Assembly (NCBI GenBank): GCA_020723345.1 | Contig: DYJA01000055.1 | Location: 1-44,049 of the forward strand | From: Candidatus Aquidulcis sp. | GTDB lineage: Bacteria; Chloroflexota; Anaerolineae; UBA4142 | DNA: 44,049 bases | Reading direction: 5' to 3' | Shown here: positions 32,904 to 41,290 of the stretch, one piece after another | Layout of the letters: every line of letters begins with the position of its first letter | Numbering within the stretch: the first letter of the stretch is position 1 | Made by a program: the position numbers and the translations under genes | The notes under the pieces: generated by a model | The model's input: the letters and a program-made list of their open reading frames with translations, nothing else | Told to the model about the DNA's origin: nothing | Databases searched by the model: none

Positions 32904-32906
32904 TCA
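32879..32906 (-). promoter_or_regulatory. In-frame TGA at the thioester Cys, with a SECIS-like hairpin
   Basis: The TGA (32906-32904) reads G-TGA-F-E-Q, exactly the cysteine of G-C-x-E-Q. After 17 nt comes a hairpin ACGTC-GGT-GACGT, extendable by a G-U pair and, past a bulged C, an A-U and G-C pair. Bacterial SECIS elements are known to place a loop with an early G roughly 16-37 nt after UGA. The 3-nt loop is small, the bulge is not the U seen in fdhF, and a 5-bp stem can arise by chance. Confidence 0.4.
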
Positions 32907-35900
32907 GCCAAAGGGCATCCGTAACAAACCGTCGAGACCATTGACGACCTGACTCACGATCCCCGGATAAATCATCACTTGGATGCGCGACGCTCCGGCA
33001 ATCGCCTGCACCGGAATTTCGACGACTTGCTGCGTATCGCTCTTGAGCCAATTGCTCACCGTCTTTTCGAACGGCTTGCCGTCGGGATAGACGCGGATTT
33101 CGCGCTGGATCGCGTCCGACATTTTTTCGCCGAGCGCGGTCACCTTCAATTTTTGCGCGCCAAAGTTCAGCGCCTTGATGCGAAAGTACACCACGTCAAT
33201 ATCGTTCGACGCGATCGTCAGTGTTTTCTCCGCGTCGTCTTGAAGTTGGAACCACGATTGCTTTTCGATTTGCAGTCGCACTTTTTGCGCGGTCGTGAGA
33301 TAGTTGTACACCGCGACCGGAATCGAAATTTCGTCGTTCTGCGTCAGCGCGACCGGCAGATCGAGATCGACGAAGAAATCTTGAAAGACGCGGATGCCTT
33401 TGTCGCTCGCGCCCAGTTCGCCGCGCTGCGACGACGCGGTGACCGCGAGCCGCCACGTCGTGATCGAATCGGCGAGCGGAATGTCGAGCGTCGCAGTGCC
33501 GTTTTCGTTCGTGATCACTTGCGGATTAAAGTACAGCGTCTCGGGGAAATATTGGCGCAAACGCGGTTGCTCGGCGGCTTCACCTGCCGCCTTGGGCGCT
33601 TCGCCCGGCTTAGGTGCAGCGGTTGGCGCAGCTGCAGCCATCGGTTGTGCCATTTCTTTCGCCGCGCCCATTCCGCTCTGCAAATCGCGAAAGAGGTTGC
33701 CGGAACTCGGTTGACCCGGCGCGGGGGTTGCCGCAGGCGCGCAACCGGTAAGCCAACTCGGCGGAATGTACAATGCGGGATGTCCCATCGTTCGCAAGAA
33801 CGGTCCTGCGGTCGGCATCATCGCGAGCAGAATCGTCGCGGGAATGAAAATCAAAACGAGGAGGAGCGCGGCGAGCCCAGGTGCCGTTTCTTTTTGCACG
33901 AGCAAACCGATCCCGATCAGCACGACGGTCGCGAGCGCGCCCAGGTACGTCAGAATCACGCCGAACGCCACCCATTCGTTGATCGTGGATGCCTTGGGGA
34001 CGATGTACGCGAACATGCCGATGAAAACGAAATACGCGGCGAGCAAGATCAGCGCGGCTTGCAGCCACAAATCGCGTTTGATGATCGCGTGCGCGGCGAC
34101 GATGATGAACGCGGCGAACAGCGCGAGCGCGACGAGCGCGACGACGAGCACGCCGAGTTTCAGTTGGATGAAAATCATCCCGACGAACGCAATCGCGCCG
34201 ATGAAGAACGGCGACGCGATGCAGTACGCGAGCACGCCCGCCAGCCACAGCGCGAGCGATTTGCCGAGAATCTTTTTCGTCGCGAGACTGGCGACGGCAA
34301 AGCCCGCGAGGAAAAGCGGAACGAGCGAGAGAAAGAGCGCGAGCCACGCCGCGAGATTGTTGAATCCTTCGGCTTGCGCTTTGGTCGCGTTGGCGCGTTT
34401 TTCTTGCTGCGAGTTCGCGCGCAGGACGAAATCGAACGGCGTCGCGAGCGCCCACGCCGCGTTTGCCGATTGGGTTTGCGCGGCGCGAATATCGGCGGGC
34501 GGCGGCGCGGGCTGATACGTCACGACTTGAGGCAGCGTGAATCCTTTGACTTGATATTTCGGTTCGAGCAATTCTTTTTGCAGGAGGAAATACAGTTTCG
34601 CAAAACCTGGGTCTTGCTCCGCGAGCGCGAACACTGCCTCGTCCACGCCGGTCACGCCGAGCGCGCTCTGCACGCCTTTGCCTTGCGCGTTCGTGACGTT
34701 GAACGTGATTTTCGACGTGTCGCCGGGGCGATACACGTCGCGGTCCGGTAGAATCGCGATGTTCAAGTCGCTCGGCTGTTCGACGACGACGATGCGCGTA
34801 TCGCGTGTGATCGTCCCGTCGCGTTCGACGTGGTACGCGTGCAGTTGCAGCGTGCCGATCATCTCGGCGGTCACGTCCACGCTGATCGTCGCGCGTCCGC
34901 TCACCGCGTCTTCCGCGCGCGTCGAGAGCGTCTGCTTTTCCTTGATGATGTCGAGATAGACGGTGCCGGTGCTGTTGCTCGTGAGCGCGTCCAGTTTCAT
35001 CGTCTCGCCGACGCGGTACGCCGCGCGATCCGGTCGCAGCAAAATTTGATTCGCCGTCGTTTCGGATTGCAGCGTGATGCTGCGCGTCGCGCGGCGACCT
35101 TGCGCGTCTTGCGCCGTGATCGCCAGTATAGTGTTGCCGCGCTGGGGCGTGATCTTCGCTTCGGCGAGACCGTACTTGCCGGTGCGCGTTTGCTGTGACG
35201 CGCCCGCGACGGAAATCGTCAGACTCGTTTCGAGCGGCGAGCCGTCGGGCAGCGAAGTCAAAATGTAGACGATGTTCTCGACGCCCGCGACGAGGCGTCC
35301 GCTCTCCGGCACCGCGTCGATCATGATCGCGCCGTTCGCAATCGCGAGCGCGTGCGACGTTTGCTCGGTGTGATTCGCCTGATCGGTCACCGCGATTTCG
35401 AGACCGAAATCGGCGCGGTCTTTGTTCAAGCCGGTGCCGGCAAAATAATTCGGCAGCGTGAACGAGAACGAGTACACGCCCTCCGCGTCGGTTTTGCCGG
35501 TGAGATTGATCGTCTCCGCGCGCGCGACATCGTAGACGATGCCCTTGATCGTCACGTCGCTTTTGGCGACCGGCTTGCCGAAAAAGTAATCGGCGCGAAT
35601 TTTGCCGCTCACTTTTTCGCCGGGCAAATAATAACTGCGCTCGGTTTCCGCGGCGACTTTGAATTTCGGCAGGACGTACGGCTTGACGTTCACCGTCTTT
35701 TCCGATTTCGTATCGCCGATGCTCGCGGTGATTTTGTAATTGCCCGCGTTGAGCGTTTCCGCGAGTTGGAAATCCGCGCTGACGATCCCGTAATCGGACG
35801 ATTTTACTGTTTTGCGGTAAATCTTGTTGCCTTTTGGATCTTCGATCAGAAATTCAATGTCCTGACCTTTTGCCGGCACGCGATCGATCGCGCCGAGCGC

Positions 35901-36413
35901 GAGCGCGCGCAAATGGATCAGTTGTCCGGGTTGGTACAGCGGCTTGTCGGTCGTGACGAGCACTTTGTAACTGCGCGCGACGGTGATCGCGCGTTCGACG
36001 CGATCGTGTCCCGCGCCGGAGTCGGTTTGAATAATGAGCGTTTGATCGCGCGCGGTGTTGGGCGGCAAGACGAACGACACCGGCGCGGTGCCGCGCGCGT
36101 CGGTCTTGCCGGTGTAGAGCGGTTGCGACGCACCGCCGCCTTTCGGGACCATTTGCACGGTGACGTTCGCGTTCGCAATCGGCTGGTTCGTTTCATTGTC
36201 GCGTACCACGACGCGCAGCGCGCTTGGATTCTCCGGCGCGAACTGCGTCGGACCCAGCACGACGGTTTGCTGATGATCGAGCGCGAACTTGGGGAGATTG
36301 AAAACGTAGTACGTCGCCGCGAGGAATCCGGCGACGAGGAGGCACACCAGCGCGAGGGTGACCGCGATGCGGTGCTGCCACAGCGCGCCGACGACTGAAC
36401 GGACGGTGTTCAT
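32904..36413 (-). CDS. Alpha-2-macroglobulin family protein, N-terminal part up to an in-frame TGA
   Basis: 1,169 residues before TGA. An N-terminal membrane anchor (about 14-40) is followed by macroglobulin beta domains (T-D-K-P-L-Y-Q-P-G-Q near 175 is characteristic). Uniquely, a block of about seven membrane helices (about 684-875) interrupts the middle, then a Pro/Ala linker and further beta domains with E-N-G-T-A and S-I-T-T-W. It ends G-L-D-G-L-L-R-M-P-F-G just before the thioester position. Bacterial A2Ms trap proteases by covalent thioester attack and guard the periplasm or cell surface. ATG 36413 has AAGGAG close upstream. With the TGA read through, the protein is 1,649 residues, a normal A2M length, which argues that the two parts are one gene. 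Confidence 0.9.
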   Translation of the reverse strand: MNTVRSVVGALWQHRIAVTLALVCLLVAGFLAATYYVFNLPKFALDHQQTVVLGPTQFAPENPSALRVVVRDNETNQPIANANVTVQMVPKGGGASQPLYTGKTDARGTAPVSFVLPPNTARDQTLIIQTDSGAGHDRVERAITVARSYKVLVTTDKPLYQPGQLIHLRALALGAIDRVPAKGQDIEFLIEDPKGNKIYRKTVKSSDYGIVSADFQLAETLNAGNYKITASIGDTKSEKTVNVKPYVLPKFKVAAETERSYYLPGEKVSGKIRADYFFGKPVAKSDVTIKGIVYDVARAETINLTGKTDAEGVYSFSFTLPNYFAGTGLNKDRADFGLEIAVTDQANHTEQTSHALAIANGAIMIDAVPESGRLVAGVENIVYILTSLPDGSPLETSLTISVAGASQQTRTGKYGLAEAKITPQRGNTILAITAQDAQGRRATRSITLQSETTANQILLRPDRAAYRVGETMKLDALTSNSTGTVYLDIIKEKQTLSTRAEDAVSGRATISVDVTAEMIGTLQLHAYHVERDGTITRDTRIVVVEQPSDLNIAILPDRDVYRPGDTSKITFNVTNAQGKGVQSALGVTGVDEAVFALAEQDPGFAKLYFLLQKELLEPKYQVKGFTLPQVVTYQPAPPPADIRAAQTQSANAAWALATPFDFVLRANSQQEKRANATKAQAEGFNNLAAWLALFLSLVPLFLAGFAVASLATKKILGKSLALWLAGVLAYCIASPFFIGAIAFVGMIFIQLKLGVLVVALVALALFAAFIIVAAHAIIKRDLWLQAALILLAAYFVFIGMFAYIVPKASTINEWVAFGVILTYLGALATVVLIGIGLLVQKETAPGLAALLLVLIFIPATILLAMMPTAGPFLRTMGHPALYIPPSWLTGCAPAATPAPGQPSSGNLFRDLQSGMGAAKEMAQPMAAAAPTAAPKPGEAPKAAGEAAEQPRLRQYFPETLYFNPQVITNENGTATLDIPLADSITTWRLAVTASSQRGELGASDKGIRVFQDFFVDLDLPVALTQNDEISIPVAVYNYLTTAQKVRLQIEKQSWFQLQDDAEKTLTIASNDIDVVYFRIKALNFGAQKLKVTALGEKMSDAIQREIRVYPDGKPFEKTVSNWLKSDTQQVVEIPVQAIAGASRIQVMIYPGIVSQVVNGLDGLLRMPFG

Positions 36414-36428
36414 GGGGATCTCCTTGTT

Positions 36429-36450
36429 GGACAAATTTGCAAATTTGTCC
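36429..36450. repeat. Perfect 22-nt palindrome in the A2M leader
   Basis: GGACAAATTTG / CAAATTTGTCC, between the putative promoter and ribosome site of the A2M gene. Could be an operator or a member of a dispersed repeat; a similar palindrome is at 24826. Confidence 0.6.
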
Positions 36451-36474
36451 TACGGTCAACCGAGGTCTATCCGT

Positions 36475-36503
36475 ATTGTAACACGAATGAGACGACGGGG
36501 CAA
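36475..36503 (-). promoter_or_regulatory. Sigma70-type promoter of the A2M gene
   Basis: Minus strand TTGCCC, 17-nt spacer, TACAAT; leader about 55 nt containing the 22-nt palindrome. The GTGTTACAAT word of this -10 also occurs in the promoter at 43523. Confidence 0.55.
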
Positions 36504-36567
36504 GCGGTTTCGGAAATGCGGTTTCGGAAATGAGACGCCGAGCGACGCGGAAAAGTTCCATTGCAAA

Positions 36568-36652
36568 ACCCGTCAGGTTTTGAGAAACCTGACGGGTCTG
36601 GTTATCGCGCGCTGGGAAAGACCCGTGAGGTTTTTGGAAACCTCACGGGTCT
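36568..36652. repeat. Two ACCCGT hairpins (AGGTTT family)
   Basis: ACCCGTCAGGTTT / AAACCTGACGGGT and ACCCGTGAGGTTT / AAACCTCACGGGT, both near perfect, directly after the topoisomerase stop. They may act as terminators for that minus-strand gene and belong to a dispersed AAACCTGAC-type repeat. Confidence 0.7.
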
Positions 36653-36656
36653 TGTA

Positions 36657-39026
36657 TCAGTTGTCCCACTCTTTCGTTTGCGATTCGTTCGCGCGCCACT
36701 GTGCCCGCGTCTGCTCCACCCACGCGAATTTTTTCTGTAACGCTTTGGTGTACAACCGCTTCCAATCATAGCCCGCGTAATCGCCCCACGATTTATAGAC
36801 GCGCGGGTCGATGTAATTCTTCAGCGACGTTCCCAAATTGTAATCGCGCGTCCGCTTTGCCAAATCCAATTGCAGCGCCGCGCGCTCGACGCGTTCGGCG
36901 TAATTCTGCTGCGCGATCTCCGGCGCGCGGCGCGCTTGTTCGAGCGCGGCTTCCACTTTTGCCAGACGTTCTTCGTAGCGTTTCGGCGCGTGGGCAAGCG
37001 CGTCTTGCGCGCGTTTGAGCGCGGCTTGCGCTTGCGCGATATTTTTCGCGGCATTTCGCGTTTTTTCGCGCTTTTGCTTCGTCGCCGCGTCCAACGCTTT
37101 GCGCGCGGAAGCGATGCGCGCTTTGAGTCGTTTGAGTTTCGCGTCGTTCCCCTTTTGGGTTTCCGCGAACGCTTTGCGCGCCACGCGCAGGCGTTTGTTG
37201 AACGCCGCCAACGCCTTTTTCGCTTTGGGCGGTTTTTGCTTTTCGAGTTTGGCGAGCGCGTCCTGTTTTTTCTTCAACGCGGTTTGCGCGGCGGCTTCGA
37301 GCGGTTTCTGCGCGGCAAGCGCGTGATCGAGTGTGGCTTGGCGCGTCTGGATCGTCTCATCGAGTTTCGGCAGATCGGTTTGCGCGGCGCGCGCGCGTTC
37401 CAGCGCGTCCTCGCGCGCCTTGAGTTGCGCGGCGAGTTTTTGCGGATCCGGTGGCGCGGCGCGCAGTTTCTCCAGCGCTTTTTCGCGCGGCGCGATTTGC
37501 GCTTGGAGTTTAGTCACGTCCGGCGGCGCGGCGCGCAGTCGCTGCACTTGTACTTCGCGCTTTGCCAGATTTTCCTCCCAGTTTTTCGGCGGCGTGCGTT
37601 TGTGATTGCAGACGATTGCCGCGTCGAGGTTCGCGAGTTTCGCGACGTACTCTTTCTGATAATTCGGCGCGTCGCTCGCGACGTTGCCATCGCGTTCGAG
37701 GTACGACCGGACCGCGTGCGTCGCGTGGTACGTGCGGAAGACTTTCGCAGTCAAGCCGGGCACGATACTGCTCAAGAATTTGTTGACGTGCGTTGAATCG
37801 ATCTTGTCGAAAATCTGATCGCCGGTTTGTTTGCCGTGCGTGAGGTCTTGCAAGTTGCGCGCGAGAATCAGTTCGTCGTGATTGAGCGGCAACGATTTCT
37901 GCCACGCGACGCTATCTTTGCCGAGAAAATCGAATTCAATGTTGTCGCGCCCGATTCGCACGTGTTCGACGCGCAGCGTGGACGCGCCGACGGTATCCGC
38001 TTCGTCCTCGTCCTTTTCGTCGCCGACGCGCATCGCGAGCCGGTCGATCAAATAGCACACCGTCGCGAGTTGGCGCGTCTTCATTTCGTCGGCGCGGATT
38101 TTTTCCTCGCGCGTGGCGAGCGTTTCGCTCTTTTTCTGGAGCGCAGCGAGTTGCTCTTCGACTTTTTTGCGTGTCTCCGCGTCGCCCACTTCGCTCGCCT
38201 GCAAAAGTTTTTCTTCGAGTGACTTTCTCTTTGCGTTCACGTCGGCGCGGTGTTTCTCCAGTTCCGCGCGCGCGCGCGCGTCTTCGTAACCCATCCGCTT
38301 GGCGATTTCGGCGCGCACTTTGTCGACGCTCGTTTGCAATTTCGCCGCTTTGAGATATTTTTCCTGATCGCGTTCTTGCCGCAGATGCGACGTTTCCGCG
38401 AGCCAAATGTATTTGCGCTTTTTGGCGAGATTGTCCCACCACGTCGCGATCCACATCGAATCGTGCTCGTGGACGATTTCTTTCCAATTGCCCGGCGGCA
38501 CGGGCGCGTCTTCGTCGAGATTGAGCGTCACGTCTTCCGGCTTGACGCGATCTTTCCACTTGCCGCGCAGCGGATGCTGCCCGCGCCCCATCAAAATTCC
38601 CGGTGGCTCGACCAGGTACGCGCCGATTTCGGTTTCCTTGCCGTCAATGAGCGCGGCACCGTATTTCGCTTTCAGTTCGTCGCGTTCTTTTTTGCGCGCC
38701 TCGGCGCGCGCTTTCTTTTCTTCCGGCGAAAGGTTCGCAGTCTTTTCGCGTTCGGCAATCACGTGCAGTTCGGCGAAATCAATGTTGGCGAGTGTGATGT
38801 CGGACAAGCGCGCGTCGAGTTTCGCGATGAAATCGTTCAAGAAGTTTTTCTGGAACACCGGATCGAGGACGTAGGGCGTGTCTTTTTTTCTTGCCCACGC
38901 CATCAACATTTCTTCCTGCTCCGGCGTCAGTTTGGTTTTTTCGTTTTTGATGCGGACGACGAGTCCGCGATAATCGTACGGCGGCGGGAACGCGACTCCA
39001 TTGTGCCGCAGGGTTTGCCACTTCAA
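36657..39026 (-). CDS. Eukaryote-type DNA topoisomerase IB
   Basis: 789 residues. The N-terminal DNA-binding core is of the eukaryotic type: W-Q-T-L-R-H-N-G-V near the start, G-R-G-Q-H-P-L-R-G-K, and P-P-G-N-W-K-E near 180. The catalytic core has R-V-G-D-E-K-D-E-D-E-A-D-T-V-G, the K-V-F-R-T-Y arginine, V-C-N-H-K-R-T-P-P with the active histidine, and the nucleophile in L-G-T-S-L-K-N-Y-I-D-P-R near the C-terminus. These match human TOP1 Arg488, Arg590, His632 and Tyr723 contexts. Between them is an unusually long Lys/Ala-rich coiled-coil linker (about 500-740). It relaxes supercoils by 3'-phosphotyrosine nicking. TTG 39026 is chosen because homology starts there and GAGGAG is 10 nt upstream; the frame runs to 39065 in repeat sequence. 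Confidence 0.9.
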   Translation of the reverse strand: MKWQTLRHNGVAFPPPYDYRGLVVRIKNEKTKLTPEQEEMLMAWARKKDTPYVLDPVFQKNFLNDFIAKLDARLSDITLANIDFAELHVIAEREKTANLSPEEKKARAEARKKERDELKAKYGAALIDGKETEIGAYLVEPPGILMGRGQHPLRGKWKDRVKPEDVTLNLDEDAPVPPGNWKEIVHEHDSMWIATWWDNLAKKRKYIWLAETSHLRQERDQEKYLKAAKLQTSVDKVRAEIAKRMGYEDARARAELEKHRADVNAKRKSLEEKLLQASEVGDAETRKKVEEQLAALQKKSETLATREEKIRADEMKTRQLATVCYLIDRLAMRVGDEKDEDEADTVGASTLRVEHVRIGRDNIEFDFLGKDSVAWQKSLPLNHDELILARNLQDLTHGKQTGDQIFDKIDSTHVNKFLSSIVPGLTAKVFRTYHATHAVRSYLERDGNVASDAPNYQKEYVAKLANLDAAIVCNHKRTPPKNWEENLAKREVQVQRLRAAPPDVTKLQAQIAPREKALEKLRAAPPDPQKLAAQLKAREDALERARAAQTDLPKLDETIQTRQATLDHALAAQKPLEAAAQTALKKKQDALAKLEKQKPPKAKKALAAFNKRLRVARKAFAETQKGNDAKLKRLKARIASARKALDAATKQKREKTRNAAKNIAQAQAALKRAQDALAHAPKRYEERLAKVEAALEQARRAPEIAQQNYAERVERAALQLDLAKRTRDYNLGTSLKNYIDPRVYKSWGDYAGYDWKRLYTKALQKKFAWVEQTRAQWRANESQTKEWDN

Positions 39027-39053
39027 AGGTTTCTTGCTCCTCAAGTCAATTAG

Positions 39054-39103
39054 GCAATCAGTCAATCAGGAACCAGTTGCCTGGTTGACCGATTGACTGA
39101 TTG
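39054..39103. repeat. Inverted repeat in the topoisomerase leader
   Basis: CAATCAGTCAATC and GATTGACTGATTG face each other around ACCAGTTGCCTGGT. It lies at the 5' end of the topoisomerase transcript predicted from the promoter at 39113. Confidence 0.65.
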
Positions 39104-39112
39104 ACGGAAGGG

Positions 39113-39141
39113 ATTATATCTGAAAAATTCAATCTCGACAA
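39113..39141 (-). promoter_or_regulatory. Sigma70-type promoter of the topoisomerase IB gene
   Basis: Minus strand TTGTCG, 17-nt spacer, perfect TATAAT. Transcription would start near 39106 and give an 80-nt leader that folds on the inverted repeat at 39054-39103. The gene thus need not depend on the R-M operon upstream. Confidence 0.65.
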
Positions 39142-39148
39142 GGCGACA

Positions 39149-41290
39149 TCAAATACTCGTCTCGACCAACTGTACGCATTGCTCGCGCAGAATCGTTTTC
39201 TGTTCGATGATCTGCCGTACTTGCTCCGCGACGCGTTCAATTTCTGCGCGATCATTGCTGATCGGCAGAACGATGTCGAGCAGACGATTGCCAATCGTTG
39301 ATAACGTTGCTTGCGTAAATGTTTTCACCGCGATTTGCCGTTGCGCGATGTTGGAGTTGAGCAGGTAGAACAAATAGAATGGGCTGAGTTGGTCGGGTTT
39401 CAAGACGCGGATTTTCTTCAAATGGCTTTGGATGATTATTCGGACGTCCAGGTGCGTCACCATTGCCGTTCTGCCAATCAGAAACGTGCCGTCGTTGACG
39501 AATAGAATATCATGCTCACGCACGTCCTGCAAATTTCGATATTGTTCGTACACCTCTTCTGCGACCGCCTTGACCGGATCCATCTTGATTTCCCAATTCA
39601 CAATATCAGTTGTTCGCACGAAGGGCACATCGCCCGTGCCGTAAAATTGTGAGCCGATTTCGTTGCCGCGTCGAATTTCGATGACACCAGCCCGTATCAA
39701 ATCGCCAATCGACATGAGCCGGTACTTGCCGCTTTGCTCAAGTTGCTTCAATTCCTCTCTGAGTTCTGGGTTGTAAAACTCGGGAATGAAGATGTGGTCG
39801 TCGATCTCCGTCTGGTCAACGACGAAACCGAGGTGATTGTTGACGATAGGCGTACCTGTGTTGGCGCGCGCAAAATTCCGCGCGATGTCCGGCGTGTCGT
39901 CGTCAATGATTTTGTTGCCGCTTGAATCCAAGACCGGCGCGCCGTCGGGCTTGATCTGAAAAATTTCTTTGCCGTTCTTGTTGTGTCCAATCGTTTTGGC
40001 AATCGCCATAAAGACGCGCCGGTTGGACGCCGGTAATTTCTGAAGGAACACGACGCTCGTTTTGGTATGCGTGCTCGGCTGAAAAGTTTCCGGCGGTAGA
40101 CTGACGATTGCCAAGACCGATGCGTTTTGGCGCACGTACTCCCAGATGTACCGATCCGATGGATTGCCAAAAACGCCTTCGGGCAGAACAATGCCCGCGC
40201 GCCCACCGGGTTTCAGCAATTGCAGGCAGCGCTCGATGAAGAGAACTTGCGGCGGCTGCTTGTCTAACAATTCGGTTGTCTTGAGCCAGACATCATTCTT
40301 TTCGATCCTTCGACTGCGCTCAGGACAAGTCCAGTGATGCCCCAGTTCGAATTGGCGTAACAGTTCTTTACCGATGACTGGAATTTTTGCGCCGAATGGC
40401 GGATTCGTCAGAATCAAATCGAACGAACCGAGCGGTGCGGCGCGTTGCGTTTCCAATCTCCACGCGCGTGGCTGTTCCAAACTGTTCTCACAAAAAAGAT
40501 GATAGTCGCTTTCGCCGATAAGCGAGAGATAAATTCTCGCCAAACGCGAAAGAAACGCGTCTTTGTCTATGCCAACAATCGTGTAATCGCTGGCGCGGGT
40601 GTGCGCCAAGTGCCGCGCGATGTACGCCAGAAAGCCGCCGCTGCCACACGCCGGATCAATAATGCGTTCGCCGCTCGTCGGATTGAGCATTTCGATCATC
40701 ATCTGCACAACATTGCGCGGCGTAAAAAACTGGCCCTCGCCGCCACGGAACGTCGTGCCGATGAGTTCCTCGAACGCGTCCGCAATGATGTCGCGGTCGG
40801 CATTCACTAGAGTATAGTCTTGAAGTTTCGAGACGACATACGCGAGATCTGCTCCATCAATCTCGATCACTTCGGCTGGATCGAAAATGTCGGTGCGTTT
40901 TTGTTTGACGCGGTGGAAGAGTTTTTGGATCCGCCGCGCCAGGTCGTTGGGACTTTCGTTGGGACGATTGGCGAATTCCACCAGTTCGTCGGCGCGGATT
41001 TCCTGTTCGTCTACAATTTTGCAGAATAGTAACCGCAGCATCGTTTGCGCGATGACTTCGTCGCGGGTGATGCCGGTGACGTTACCGGCAAAGTAATCGC
41101 GGAGATCGCGCAGAATGGCTTTGAGGTTGTGGAGGGGCTGAAGGTCACGTTTGTAGATTAGCGTGGCAGGAAAACCGAGTTGACGCACGCGGTATTCTCG
41201 CGTTCTTGACTCGGCAACTTTCTTCACTCGCGCCTTCGGACGCACCGGATATGTTTTTTTCTTGGGTCGAGAAATCTTTTTTACTGGCAT
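39149..41290 (-). CDS. N6-adenine DNA methylase fused to a specificity domain (Type I-like M-S)
   Basis: 713 residues. The HsdM-like part (about 60-470) has G-Q-F-F-T-P-R, the AdoMet loop D-P-A-C-G-S-G-G-F near 215 and the catalytic N-P-P-F-G near 295. The C-terminal 220 residues resemble a single target-recognition half of HsdS (F-V-R-T-T-D-I and Q-A-T-L-S-T-I-G segments). It should methylate adenine at a specific site and protect host DNA. ATG 41290 overlaps the nuclease stop by 10 nt. A repeat-derived peptide C-P-E-R-S-R-R-I-E is inserted in frame between N-P-P-F-G and the following strand (near 318-327). No nuclease domain of its own is seen, so it is not a IIG enzyme. Confidence 0.9.
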   Translation of the reverse strand: MPVKKISRPKKKTYPVRPKARVKKVAESRTREYRVRQLGFPATLIYKRDLQPLHNLKAILRDLRDYFAGNVTGITRDEVIAQTMLRLLFCKIVDEQEIRADELVEFANRPNESPNDLARRIQKLFHRVKQKRTDIFDPAEVIEIDGADLAYVVSKLQDYTLVNADRDIIADAFEELIGTTFRGGEGQFFTPRNVVQMMIEMLNPTSGERIIDPACGSGGFLAYIARHLAHTRASDYTIVGIDKDAFLSRLARIYLSLIGESDYHLFCENSLEQPRAWRLETQRAAPLGSFDLILTNPPFGAKIPVIGKELLRQFELGHHWTCPERSRRIEKNDVWLKTTELLDKQPPQVLFIERCLQLLKPGGRAGIVLPEGVFGNPSDRYIWEYVRQNASVLAIVSLPPETFQPSTHTKTSVVFLQKLPASNRRVFMAIAKTIGHNKNGKEIFQIKPDGAPVLDSSGNKIIDDDTPDIARNFARANTGTPIVNNHLGFVVDQTEIDDHIFIPEFYNPELREELKQLEQSGKYRLMSIGDLIRAGVIEIRRGNEIGSQFYGTGDVPFVRTTDIVNWEIKMDPVKAVAEEVYEQYRNLQDVREHDILFVNDGTFLIGRTAMVTHLDVRIIIQSHLKKIRVLKPDQLSPFYLFYLLNSNIAQRQIAVKTFTQATLSTIGNRLLDIVLPISNDRAEIERVAEQVRQIIEQKTILREQCVQLVETSI
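40304..40332. repeat. TCCTTCGACTGCGCTCAGGAC repeat inside the methylase gene
   Basis: A copy of the well-known TCCTTCGACTG...CTCAGGAC palindromic element, read as C-P-E-R-S-R-R-I-E in the methylase frame. Nested copies of its halves occur at 7780-7806 and 15479-15512. Confidence 0.75.

Noticed and set aside
32979-34751. 590-codon plus-strand frame opposite the A2M gene
   Set aside because: Antisense shadow; Arg/Glu/Asp-rich without recognisable domains, while the minus strand has clear A2M features.
31464-36413. TGA read as tryptophan or glycine through a different genetic code
   Set aside because: Other genes here end at TGA (polA, STAND, glycosyltransferase), and tryptophan or glycine would not serve at the thioester position.
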